Source: Lentisphaerota bacterium | GTDB lineage: Bacteria > Verrucomicrobiota > Lentisphaeria > Oligosphaerales > JABHEG01 | Direction of reading: 5' to 3' | NCBI GenBank assembly: GCA_018676675.1 | Contig: JABHEG010000132.1 | Span: 1-43,234, forward strand | Length of the DNA stretch: 43,234 nt | Shown here: one piece after another, positions 18,639-26,999 of the stretch | How the letters are laid out: every line of letters starts with the position of its first letter | How positions within the stretch are numbered: the first letter of the stretch is position 1 | Made by a program: the position numbers and the translations under genes | The notes under the pieces: model-generated | What the model was told of the DNA's origin: nothing | The model's database searches: none | Seen by the model: the letters and a program-made list of their open reading frames with translations, nothing else

Positions 18639-19690
18639 AGCGCCCCTTCTCGGTACCTGTTCATGGCACGGATCTGTGCCTCGACGCGTTGCGCGTCGTA
18701 CTCCGGACGATGCCAACGGAGAGCCTGGAACACGAGTCCGCCTCTTGGCGTGTTCAGTCTCTCCACCATCGCTGCGACATCAGCCTCTATCTCAGCAGGC
18801 GTCCCCTTGGCCAGTGTCACCATCATGTCTACGGCCATCTTCACGCAGCGTTTGCCTCGGCAGAACTCGGCAATTGTGTCGATGCCCGTGGACTGCGGCT
18901 GCGCAAACAGGATCTGGTCAAGATCCAGAGCCATCACGTCGGGGAGAATCTCCGTGATGTTGCCGTCAAGCAAGATCGAGGCGTACATATTGTGCCGATG
19001 GATCTCTGCGATGAGCTCGGCAAACATGGGCAGAAAATGCTCGCGGAACTGGTCAGGGGAGAACATGAGCCCGGCTGTGCCTGCCACTTCGTCAATGATA
19101 TTGACCATGTGCGCCCCCATCGCGCTGAATTTCGGCACGAGAGCAAGCTGATAGTCAACGATCCTGCGGACAACGGCTTTGACCAGGTCGAGATTATCAC
19201 AGAGCTGCAGCAGCAGGCCGTCGTACCCAAACAGGTTGAACGCGACCAGGAAGGGCCCCGGGTCGATGAAACCACAGATGAAACGATCCGCGTAGTGTTG
19301 TTCGATGATCTGCTTGCGCTGTTCGAAGAACGGGTTGGTCAGCTCAGGGTCCGGCCAGGGATGCGGTGCGATGTCCGCGAACGATGCAAAACCAGGCTTC
19401 TCGACGACCGCATAGGCCACGCCCTTGTCTTTGGGGACGACTTGTCGGCACCCCCATTCCTCAGTGCGCAGCGGTTCGCCATCGTCAGTGGCACCGGCAT
19501 CCGTGAACGTCCAGTGATAGGTGCACCACGCGGAGTCAAAGCTCTCAGCCCCCGCAGGCACGACCACACCACCCGGATCCTGCGTTCCGTAGGCGTTGTA
19601 CAGGAACGGGACGTCCACCAGCTCCATGGGGATGTAGGGAGGCGTCCCAAACTCGATTGCCCGTCTCATCGCATCGATGTGTGTACTCAT
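18635..19690 (-). CDS. UroD-superfamily protein, probable methyltransferase-like, not HemE
   Basis: This 351-residue protein has the overall pattern of the uroporphyrinogen decarboxylase/MtaA-CmuA superfamily: MRRAIEFGTPPYIPMELVD at the start, DPGPFLVAFNLFGYD in the middle, and a C-terminal barrel. It lacks the HemE RQAGRY motif. At the place where relatives carry a His/Cys-DGN ligand segment it reads SILLDGN, so the usual His is gone. In the superfamily, members without decarboxylase residues often move methyl groups to or from corrinoid or folate carriers; that role here is inference. It sits 16 bases after the Gfo/Idh gene and overlaps the next gene by 4 bases, so it belongs to the redox operon. 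Confidence 0.82.
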   Translation of the reverse strand: MSTHIDAMRRAIEFGTPPYIPMELVDVPFLYNAYGTQDPGGVVVPAGAESFDSAWCTYHWTFTDAGATDDGEPLRTEEWGCRQVVPKDKGVAYAVVEKPGFASFADIAPHPWPDPELTNPFFEQRKQIIEQHYADRFICGFIDPGPFLVAFNLFGYDGLLLQLCDNLDLVKAVVRRIVDYQLALVPKFSAMGAHMVNIIDEVAGTAGLMFSPDQFREHFLPMFAELIAEIHRHNMYASILLDGNITEILPDVMALDLDQILFAQPQSTGIDTIAEFCRGKRCVKMAVDMMVTLAKGTPAEIEADVAAMVERLNTPRGGLVFQALRWHRPEYDAQRVEAQIRAMNRYREGAL

Positions 19691-19706
19691 GCTACCGTCC
19701 CAAACG

Positions 19707-20684
19707 CTACCCGTTCAGATACACGCGCCGCCCCTCGTCTGCTGACCGTTGGGCGGCTTCGCAGATGCGCATTGTGTCGCGCCCGAACTCACGGGTGACA
19801 TAGGGTTCATCACTGCCATCGAGAACCTGGGCCACAAAGCCGGCCACAGAGTCCTCATGAGCCGTTCCCCGGATTCCTCCGAGCTCGAACGTCTCATCGC
19901 CGTCCACGGCCTCAAGCCGAATTTCATCTCTGCTGAAGAGCTCGGTGTCGTAGACAAGGCGCCCTTTCTCGCCCTCGACAACCCAGAGCCAGCGCCCTGC
20001 CTTTCGCGACCCCATGTGCCACTCGTTGAAGGCAAGCACGCCACTCGGATAGCCGCTCATATAGAGGCCGCTGTGCATGCGTGATTCGTCGTCACAGTGG
20101 AGGGCCGCATCCACCCAGGTCGGGCTCTCGCCGAGAAGCACGTTGTAATACACGATGTTGTGGATCGTCAACCCGGCAAAGTAGTTACCGCGTTGCTGCG
20201 TGCTGGTGTACCACTTGTCCACCGCACCGCCGATGTAGACGCTCCGCATGGTCATGATCTTGCCTATTCGTGGGGCAAGCTCAATCATCTTGAGGGGCTG
20301 AGCCTCGAAAACCGGAGTCAGGATGTCCTGGAGGACGAGTCCTCGGCTGTCCGCTGCTGCACATAGCTCGTCGTACTGGGCTGCGGTCTGGGTCATCGGG
20401 TACTCAATGGCAACGTGCTTGCCGGCTTCAAGTGCTTGAAGCGCAAAGGGGAAGTGCAAGGGATTGGGAACAGACACCAGAACAGCATCCACGTCCTCAC
20501 GCCCCAGCATCTCCGCGTAGTCACTGGTGAACGTCGCGCCGAGTTCCCCGGCCTTCGCCGTGCCGGCCTCTTCGTTCTTGTCACAGACCCAGCTCACCTG
20601 AGCTCGTGGATGCGCACCATACATCGACGCGTGCTGTCCACCCATGCCACCGACACCAACAACACCTATTCGCAGTTCGCTCAT
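19707..20684 (-). CDS. Gfo/Idh/MocA-family oxidoreductase lacking the catalytic EKP lysine
   Basis: The 325-residue protein has an N-terminal Rossmann fold (GVVGVGGMGGQHASMY) and a C-terminal alpha/beta domain of the glucose-fructose/inositol oxidoreductase family. The family's catalytic E-K-P is Glu94-Tyr-Pro96 here (HVAIEYPMTQT), as also seen in biliverdin reductase A. The usual Asp before the active-site His is missing around His175 (AGLTIHNIVYY). A strong AGGAGG site precedes the ATG. It follows the DAO-family gene by 11 bases. Its substrate is unknown; it may not be a standard sugar dehydrogenase. Confidence 0.86.
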   Translation of the reverse strand: MSELRIGVVGVGGMGGQHASMYGAHPRAQVSWVCDKNEEAGTAKAGELGATFTSDYAEMLGREDVDAVLVSVPNPLHFPFALQALEAGKHVAIEYPMTQTAAQYDELCAAADSRGLVLQDILTPVFEAQPLKMIELAPRIGKIMTMRSVYIGGAVDKWYTSTQQRGNYFAGLTIHNIVYYNVLLGESPTWVDAALHCDDESRMHSGLYMSGYPSGVLAFNEWHMGSRKAGRWLWVVEGEKGRLVYDTELFSRDEIRLEAVDGDETFELGGIRGTAHEDSVAGFVAQVLDGSDEPYVTREFGRDTMRICEAAQRSADEGRRVYLNG

Positions 20685-20695
20685 CGTTTTCCTCC

Positions 20696-21907
20696 TCAGC
20701 CTGCCCGGTTCAGATACTCGGCCAGCACGGTGTAATCATAGGTTTCCGGCCAGTCGTAGCGGCGACCGGCAAAACGGTTCGGATCGAGCGTCTCCAATGG
20801 AATAGAGCTTTGCCCTTCAACGATCAGCTCGGCGAGGAGACGCGCTGTCACCGGCGTGTACGACATCCCATTGGGATAGCCGGCTGCAACATAGAGACCG
20901 TCACAGCTGTTCAGTCTACCGACACAGGGGAGACCGTCAGGGGCAATCCCCATTGCCCCCGACCATGCTCGAATGACATTCAGGTCCGCCAACCCCGGGA
21001 GCAACTCGGTCAGAACCGATGTATTGAATTGCAGCTCCTGGAACGAGACATGTTCTTCGAACTGCTCGTCGCGCGAAGCCGGACGCTCCGGCGGGCCGCC
21101 CACGAGAATGTTGCCTCGCTTGGTCTGCGTGCAGCCGTAGACGATCTTCGTGTGGAGTTCGGCTTCGAATGTAAATGCAGGAACGGGTGGCGCAGGTTCG
21201 GTGATCACGGCCAACGCTCGAAGCGGAACCACGGGTAAGTCGGGCAGCAAATCAGCGGCCCAGCCATTGGTGGCAACGGCAACGGTCCCCGCCTCAATCG
21301 TCTCACTCGCCGTCCGGACCCCGGATACGCTGTTCCCGGTCACGAGGATCTCCTCGACCGGTGTCCACGTTCGGACTTCAGCCCCAAACTCCTTTGCCTT
21401 CCGCAGCAGCGCATGTGACAGCAGGAACGGGTCAAGGCAACCGTCCGACGGGCGGTAACGCGCCCCTTTGCAGCTGTCACCCATCACCGGTGACAGACGC
21501 CTCAGAGCGCGGGCGTCGAGCAACTCGATTTCCTCGTCGCCGAGCGCATCATGCTGCATCCGCACGAGTTCGCCCAACAGGTCCATCTCCTCATCAGAAC
21601 ACGCAATGTCCAGACTCCCTCTTCGCCAGAGCCCGAAATCAACCCCAAGCTCTTCCCCGAAGGCATTCAGCATCCGGTCATTTTCTGCGACGTAGACCCA
21701 GCGCTTTGCGATCTCGGCCGGATCGGTGTCCCGACCATCAATCTTCATAACCATCCCGCCACAGCGCCCGGTGGCTCCGGACACGATGTTGCGCTTCTCA
21801 AGCAGAAGGACAGGGCGCCCCATGCGCGACAGGTGATAGGCAAGGCCACAGCCAACAAGACCGGCCCCAATCACAATCACTCGTTTGCCCGACAAGTTAC
21901 CCACCAC
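20696..21907 (-). CDS. DAO-family FAD-dependent amine/amino acid dehydrogenase
   Basis: The protein has 403 residues. VIVIGAGLVGCGLAYHL near the start is the FAD-binding Rossmann motif, followed by SGATGRCGG and a C-terminal GLYVAAGYPNGMSYTP segment typical of the DadA/glycine oxidase/HcnC family. It should oxidise a C-N bond in an amino or imino acid or N-methyl compound and hand electrons to the FAD/iron-sulfur subunits encoded downstream. The start is GTG with GGAG 5-6 bases upstream. It is the first gene of the minus-strand operon and diverges from the UroD-like gene at 22094. Confidence 0.88.
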   Translation of the reverse strand: MVGNLSGKRVIVIGAGLVGCGLAYHLSRMGRPVLLLEKRNIVSGATGRCGGMVMKIDGRDTDPAEIAKRWVYVAENDRMLNAFGEELGVDFGLWRRGSLDIACSDEEMDLLGELVRMQHDALGDEEIELLDARALRRLSPVMGDSCKGARYRPSDGCLDPFLLSHALLRKAKEFGAEVRTWTPVEEILVTGNSVSGVRTASETIEAGTVAVATNGWAADLLPDLPVVPLRALAVITEPAPPVPAFTFEAELHTKIVYGCTQTKRGNILVGGPPERPASRDEQFEEHVSFQELQFNTSVLTELLPGLADLNVIRAWSGAMGIAPDGLPCVGRLNSCDGLYVAAGYPNGMSYTPVTARLLAELIVEGQSSIPLETLDPNRFAGRRYDWPETYDYTVLAEYLNRAG

Positions 21908-22093
21908 GCGTCTCCGTACCGCGGGAACGCCGCTCGCTGCGACTTGTCACGTACTATGCCCCCACCCAGCCAAGTGTCACACCCAAGAACTGGACACAGA
22001 GGATGCCCGTGCCCATGGTAAGGGAGTCGGAACGCGCTTGCCCTCCCAAAGCGAGTTGCGGCGGCGCCATATTCCATCTTCCGGAGACCGAAC
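21908..22093. promoter_or_regulatory. Divergent intergenic region expected to hold two promoters
   Basis: These 186 bases separate the first genes of two divergent blocks, so promoters in both directions are expected. I see no convincing -35/-10 pair or operator and give none. Confidence 0.35.
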
Positions 22094-23158
22094 ATGACCT
22101 CACGCGAACGGACTCACCGAGCTCTGCTGCGCCAACCGGTTGACCGAATCCCACGCTATGACATCTCGTTCTGGCCCGAGACCAAGACGCGTTGGCACCG
22201 CGAAGGTCTGCCGCTGGATGTCACGGACCTGAACGCACACTTTGACCTGGATCGTGTAGCCTTCGGACGCTTCGATGGCTCGTTCCAACTCCCGGCCGAA
22301 CAACTCGACGAGACGGCAGACTCCATCGTCACCCGCGACAACAATGGCATCGTGACCAGGAAATGGAAGACCAGGTATGGTCCCCCACATGTTCTGGACT
22401 ATGCCCTCAAGACACGGGACGACTGGAACGAACTGCGCGAACGCCTCGTGCCCGGCAAGGCCCGGCTCGCAGCAGGACTCGCCGAGACGGTCCGGGCCCA
22501 CATCACCAACGACACCTTCACCTGCATGAGCCCGAGTGAGCCCTGTTGGTTCTTCGTCCGGTGCATGGGATTCGATGCCCTCCTCCTCGCCATGGCCTCC
22601 GAACCGGAATGGGTGCAGGAGATGTTCGACACCTACGCGCAGTTCGCACTGTCCATGTGTGAACTCTGTGTCGAAGAGGCGGGACCATTCGATGCGCTCT
22701 GGATGTTCGATGATCTCTGCTACCGCAACGGGATGCTCTTCTCGCCGGCCATGTTCCGGCAATTCCTCACGCCTTTACACCGCCGCATCCGGACGTTTTG
22801 CGACACGAATGGCATGCGCCTTATCCTGCACTGTGACGGATACGTCGGTGAGTTCATTCCCCTGCTCATCGAGGTCGGCTACGATGCCATTCAGCCGCTC
22901 GAAGCGCGGGCCGGCAACGATGTTCGTGAGTACAAGAAGCTCTTCGGGGACCAGATCAGCTTGTTCGGGAATATCAATGTCGACATCATGAGCACAACGA
23001 CGCAGGCGATCGAGGAGGAAGTGCGAGGGAAAATTTCGGTGGCCAAACAGGGGAGCGGCTACCTCTACCACTCAGATCACTCCATCCCCCCAAGCGTCAG
23101 CTATGACAACTACAAACACGTCATGGAGCTCGTGAAGGATGTCGGCAGGCAGAGATAG
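22094..23158 (+). CDS. UroD-superfamily protein with an HCDG active-site segment
   Basis: The protein has 354 residues and begins with the typical RERTHRALLRQPVDRIPRYD. It contains LILHCDGYVGEF (His246-Cys-Asp-Gly249) and later AIQPLEARAGNDV and ISLFGNINVD, the barrel signature of the non-HemE UroD families common in glycan-degrading bacteria. It lacks the HemE RQAGRY motif. The start follows a CCGGAG site. It lies 39 bases before the large PL26/YetA-like gene and is probably cotranscribed with it. It may demethylate or decarboxylate a breakdown product, but no corrinoid protein is encoded nearby. Confidence 0.87.
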   Translation: MTSRERTHRALLRQPVDRIPRYDISFWPETKTRWHREGLPLDVTDLNAHFDLDRVAFGRFDGSFQLPAEQLDETADSIVTRDNNGIVTRKWKTRYGPPHVLDYALKTRDDWNELRERLVPGKARLAAGLAETVRAHITNDTFTCMSPSEPCWFFVRCMGFDALLLAMASEPEWVQEMFDTYAQFALSMCELCVEEAGPFDALWMFDDLCYRNGMLFSPAMFRQFLTPLHRRIRTFCDTNGMRLILHCDGYVGEFIPLLIEVGYDAIQPLEARAGNDVREYKKLFGDQISLFGNINVDIMSTTTQAIEEEVRGKISVAKQGSGYLYHSDHSIPPSVSYDNYKHVMELVKDVGRQR

Positions 23159-23197
23159 CCCGGGCGCTCCGCCCCAAACCAACTGAAGGAAACGTCT

Positions 23198-26100
23198 ATG
23201 CGATCCGCGCCAACGCTGCTCCTCACAATCTGCCTGCTCGTTGCGGGCGCGCATGCGGAACCGGTGAATATTGCCCTGTTCGGAGACTTCGAGACGCCCC
23301 CGTGGGACGACGAAGGAACGCGCCCGGCCGAAGTCTGGCACCGCGGGGGAAGCGACTACACACCCGCATTCCCAGACTGGGTGCTGACCCGGGAACAACC
23401 GGCCAACGGCCAGTACGCTCTGACGACCACGTCAGACCGCGAATTCGTGACCTGTGCTGAAGGTGAAGGGGGGATAGTTCGGGCAACTGTCTGCCTGCGT
23501 GCAGCGAAGCCGAACACCAAAGCAACGTTGCGCCTCAGCTGGTGGCGCCGACGGGTACGCAAGGACACACAGACCGAGGTAACCGTCGGCCGGGAGTGGG
23601 AGCAGTTCGAGATCGAGACCGAAGCCCTGCAAGGAGGCCCCATAGAACTCGGTGTAGCACTTCTGGACTCAGATGCGCAACTGTGGGCCGACGATATCAC
23701 CATCGTTGCGGAGCCATTGGCGGACCAACACGTTGAGATCCGCCGCATCGGTGAACAAGAAACGGAACACCAAGTAGAGCCTGTCCGGGCGATCCCCATC
23801 GATCTTTCGGCACGCCAGCGGCACGAAGGCCAGCAGAAGGGCAGGAACGGGATCATTGAGGTGACCGTTGACGTGCCTGAGTCATGCCTACAGTTGCCAT
23901 ACACGAGCGGCGGTATTCCTTTCCCACGCGGTGCGCTTTTCCAGCGCCATCATGTACGCGTGATCGACGCAGCCGGGAACGGTGTTCCTAGTCAATGTGA
24001 TGTCCTGGCCCGATGGCACGCGGACGACTCGATCAAGGTCCTGCTCGTGACCGTTCCCACTCCGGCTGCAACCACGAAGCTGTCCCTGTCCTTCGGTCCT
24101 GACCAAGCTTCCGAACCGATCCCGGATCCTCTCACCGTCGTGCGATCGGACGAGGGTGCCCAAATCCGGACGGGTGTCACGAACGTCCGCCTCCAACATG
24201 GAAGGGGATTGGTACGGGTTGGCCCTCTCGCCCTCGGCAATCCGGTCACGACCATGGCCGACGGTCGCCGCTGCACAGTCCAGAACGCCGACGCACGGAT
24301 CGAGCTCTCAGGACCGCTTCGGACCGTGGTGGCTTTGCGTGGAAGGCTGCGGGGTAACGATGCGGCGAGTTCCGGCCGCTTTGTCACACGCTACACCTTC
24401 TGGAGGGGCAGCAGCCGGACACTCGTCCAGCACTGCTGGATCTGCGATGAGAGAGCCACCAGAACGCCGATTCGGGACGCCACTTTCACGATCACCGGCC
24501 TGCCCTCAACCCCCATCCCGGACGGACTGATGGCGCCCTTCCAGACCAGACGTGCGTCCATCGCCGATCCGTCGCGCACCCCCTCCACCAGCTCAAGCTC
24601 GACCGGCACGCGGCCCCCGGGGCTGCTCGGTCCACTCGCCATTCGTGACTTCTGGCAGAATCACCCGATTGGGGTCACCCGCGAGGACCAGCAGACCGTC
24701 ATTCATCTCTGGCCCGGGACCGTCAAAGGCGTGCTGATTCCACAGGGCTTTGCCCGGCAGTGGGAATGGCTGGTCGACACAGGAGGGAAGCCACTGCAGC
24801 ACGCATTCCAGACAACCGCACTCCCCCTGTTGCACGCGGTCCCGGACTGGGGCTGCAGCTCAGGCGTCTTCGAATTCGTTCTGCCACCGGCCCCCGAGAC
24901 GTTCCCGATCTTCGAACAGCGCGTAGGCAGCCTGGCCACGCTTGGCAGGTTCTCGGCAGCCAGCAAAGAGAGCTCAGGGCTCTACGGCGTATTCAACTAT
25001 GGTGACGCCCCGGGTGATGGGGGCTGGTCAAACCTGGAATCCATGGCAGCCCACGAGCTGTTCCTGCACTGGATCCGCACAGGTTCACGCGAGCACGCCG
25101 ACGCGGCACGGCTGGCGGCCGAGCACTACCGAGACGTCGATATCCATCACGGAATTGGCTTCTGTCACACCCACTGCAACAACCACGTCCAGACAGGCCA
25201 GGGATGGTCGCACTCCTGGATCCAGGGGGTCCGCGACCTTTACTTCCTGTTCGGTGACCTGCGTGCCCTCGACGTGCTTCAGGAAGTAGGAGAACGCTTG
25301 CTCACAAAACCTGTTGGCTGGACCACCGGTCGGGACTGGACCCGCCCCATTGACAACCTGGTCGACATCGCCGGAGCCACCGGCGATCAACGCTACGTGG
25401 ACTGCGCCCGGAAACACATTGAGGAGCTTGGACGTCGCCAAATCCCGGCCCAAGCGGTATGTGGGGCGGAACGTGACTCCTGGTACCAAGACCGTTACCA
25501 GGCAGGCTGTGCCTTCACGTGGTACGGCTGTCAGGCCATGGCCAAACTGCACGCCGAAACAGATGATGACACGGTCCTCGCCATCCTGCGTCGAGAGCTC
25601 GACCTGTCCCTGGATGTCCAGACCAAAGCGGCCCGGGCACATGTGGTGCTTCCGCGAACGGCAATGAGTCACGAGAAGCAAGCATGTACGCTTGCCAACC
25701 CCTATGCCCTGGGACGAGGCAGCACCCTCTTTCCGCCCCTCGGTTACCTGGCCGCAACAACCGGCGACCGGAAGTATCTGGAACTCGGCCTCGACATTCT
25801 GGCCCACTACATGCTTAACCTGCGTGGCGGTTCGGATGCATCCGCCACCTCCTACGCCACGGTCTTCCTCCACTATGCCAAACAGGCAGGTATCGGCGCG
25901 CCGCAAGAAGCCCAGGCATTCGCCCGGGCACGAGCGTTCAGCTACGAACAATGGCCGGAGGGACTGCTGAACGGCGACTTCGAGGCCGACAATTTCCAGG
26001 GCTGGTCCGTAAAGAAAGTCCCCGGCCAGAACCACTACTACGATGAACTCGTCCACGTAGGCTACTACCTCGATGAGGACGTCAATCGATCCGGCAAACG

Positions 26101-26947
26101 TTCGCTCAGGCTACACTCGGACAACCGCAGCCGCACCATGGGTGTCAAGGGACACGCAGGCCTTAAGCCCAAGACGCAATGGCGAGTATCCATCTGGATG
26201 AAGGCGGACGACTCGATGAATCCGAGCGCGTCCCTCTCTCTGCGTGAGTATGACACTGACCAGCGAACGTCTGCGGCCCTCAGGCCGGCGGGTGAGCGCG
26301 TCGGGGGGTGGCAACAGCGCGCCGCCGAATTCACGACATCCGACCGTACAGTCGCAACTCTTGCCCTGAGCAATCGCACTGGCACAGGCGATGCCTGGTT
26401 CGATGATGCCCGTATCGAGGATCTGGGCCCGGCCCTGACGCTGTTCACCAACAACGGGGACAGACGGGACTGGCGAAAGCCGGCCTACCCTGGACTGGGC
26501 ATCGACTCAGTCGGCAGCTACGTCCCGGACGAGCCGATGACCGGCGACATCAAGGTCAACGGCCGACCCATCACGTTCGCGGAAGGCTGCCTGACAGACG
26601 GGGTAAGCAAGTATGACCACCGTCAGAAACCGAATCCCTCATACTGCTACTGGACCAAGCGAAGCGGGGGGACCATCACGTTCGACCTAGGTGCGCCACG
26701 CGCTCTGAGGCTGGTGAAGGTCCATACGCTCCAAGGCGGACGCAAAGCCCATGGCACGCAGCGCATCGAGCTCCACAAAGACGGACCTGATGGCGAGTTG
26801 CTCGGAAGCATCGAACCCGTCGCAGAGGGATGGAGTCGGTTTGATGGCCTCAGCGCTGTGACGCAAAAGCTGACACTTGTCCTGACCGCCATGAAGGGGC
26901 GCGCCTACACCACGCTCTCCGAAGTCGAGATCTGGGGGGAAGACTGA
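23198..26947 (+). CDS. Secreted PL26/YetA (PcRGLX)-like protein with N- and C-terminal carbohydrate-binding domains
   Basis: The protein has 1249 residues: a signal peptide (MRSAPTLLLTICLLVAGAHA), then a jelly-roll domain to about 175. From about 220 comes the N-terminal RIFT-barrel of the exo-rhamnogalacturonan lyase/YetA family (TSGGIPFPRGALF, then ARWHADDSIKVLLVTVP). The alpha/alpha toroid from about 600-900 includes GFCHTHCNNHVQTGQGWSH, probably the active-site face. LLNGDFEADNFQGW near 925 starts a CBM4/9-like module, and a F5/8-type discoidin-like domain ends the protein. The start follows GAAGGA with 8-base spacing. In PL26 the known activity is exo-cleavage of rhamnogalacturonan; that substrate here is inference. 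Confidence 0.78.
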   Translation: MRSAPTLLLTICLLVAGAHAEPVNIALFGDFETPPWDDEGTRPAEVWHRGGSDYTPAFPDWVLTREQPANGQYALTTTSDREFVTCAEGEGGIVRATVCLRAAKPNTKATLRLSWWRRRVRKDTQTEVTVGREWEQFEIETEALQGGPIELGVALLDSDAQLWADDITIVAEPLADQHVEIRRIGEQETEHQVEPVRAIPIDLSARQRHEGQQKGRNGIIEVTVDVPESCLQLPYTSGGIPFPRGALFQRHHVRVIDAAGNGVPSQCDVLARWHADDSIKVLLVTVPTPAATTKLSLSFGPDQASEPIPDPLTVVRSDEGAQIRTGVTNVRLQHGRGLVRVGPLALGNPVTTMADGRRCTVQNADARIELSGPLRTVVALRGRLRGNDAASSGRFVTRYTFWRGSSRTLVQHCWICDERATRTPIRDATFTITGLPSTPIPDGLMAPFQTRRASIADPSRTPSTSSSSTGTRPPGLLGPLAIRDFWQNHPIGVTREDQQTVIHLWPGTVKGVLIPQGFARQWEWLVDTGGKPLQHAFQTTALPLLHAVPDWGCSSGVFEFVLPPAPETFPIFEQRVGSLATLGRFSAASKESSGLYGVFNYGDAPGDGGWSNLESMAAHELFLHWIRTGSREHADAARLAAEHYRDVDIHHGIGFCHTHCNNHVQTGQGWSHSWIQGVRDLYFLFGDLRALDVLQEVGERLLTKPVGWTTGRDWTRPIDNLVDIAGATGDQRYVDCARKHIEELGRRQIPAQAVCGAERDSWYQDRYQAGCAFTWYGCQAMAKLHAETDDDTVLAILRRELDLSLDVQTKAARAHVVLPRTAMSHEKQACTLANPYALGRGSTLFPPLGYLAATTGDRKYLELGLDILAHYMLNLRGGSDASATSYATVFLHYAKQAGIGAPQEAQAFARARAFSYEQWPEGLLNGDFEADNFQGWSVKKVPGQNHYYDELVHVGYYLDEDVNRSGKRSLRLHSDNRSRTMGVKGHAGLKPKTQWRVSIWMKADDSMNPSASLSLREYDTDQRTSAALRPAGERVGGWQQRAAEFTTSDRTVATLALSNRTGTGDAWFDDARIEDLGPALTLFTNNGDRRDWRKPAYPGLGIDSVGSYVPDEPMTGDIKVNGRPITFAEGCLTDGVSKYDHRQKPNPSYCYWTKRSGGTITFDLGAPRALRLVKVHTLQGGRKAHGTQRIELHKDGPDGELLGSIEPVAEGWSRFDGLSAVTQKLTLVLTAMKGRAYTTLSEVEIWGED

Positions 26948-26969
26948 CGGCAGTGACGCCTGTTTCCTC

Positions 26970-26999
26970 AGCCCCGTCCGGAGACGGATCAGCGGGGCT
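26970..26999. terminator. Terminator-like hairpin between convergent genes
   Basis: AGCCCCG at 26970-26976 pairs with CGGGGCT at 26993-26999. An inner TCCG (26977-26980) pairs with CGGA (26985-26988), and the tail overlaps the last codons of the transporter gene. It lies between converging genes. No strong U-tract follows on either strand. Confidence 0.55.

Noticed and set aside
18689..19798. 369-codon plus-strand frame opposite the UroD-like gene
   Set aside because: It is a shadow of the minus-strand gene, which has a family pattern and coupled neighbours.
22094..23158. UroD-like genes as hemE of heme synthesis, given hemA and hemC nearby
   Set aside because: Both lack the RQAGRY motif near the N-terminus, and both lie in glycan or redox operons away from hemA-hemC.
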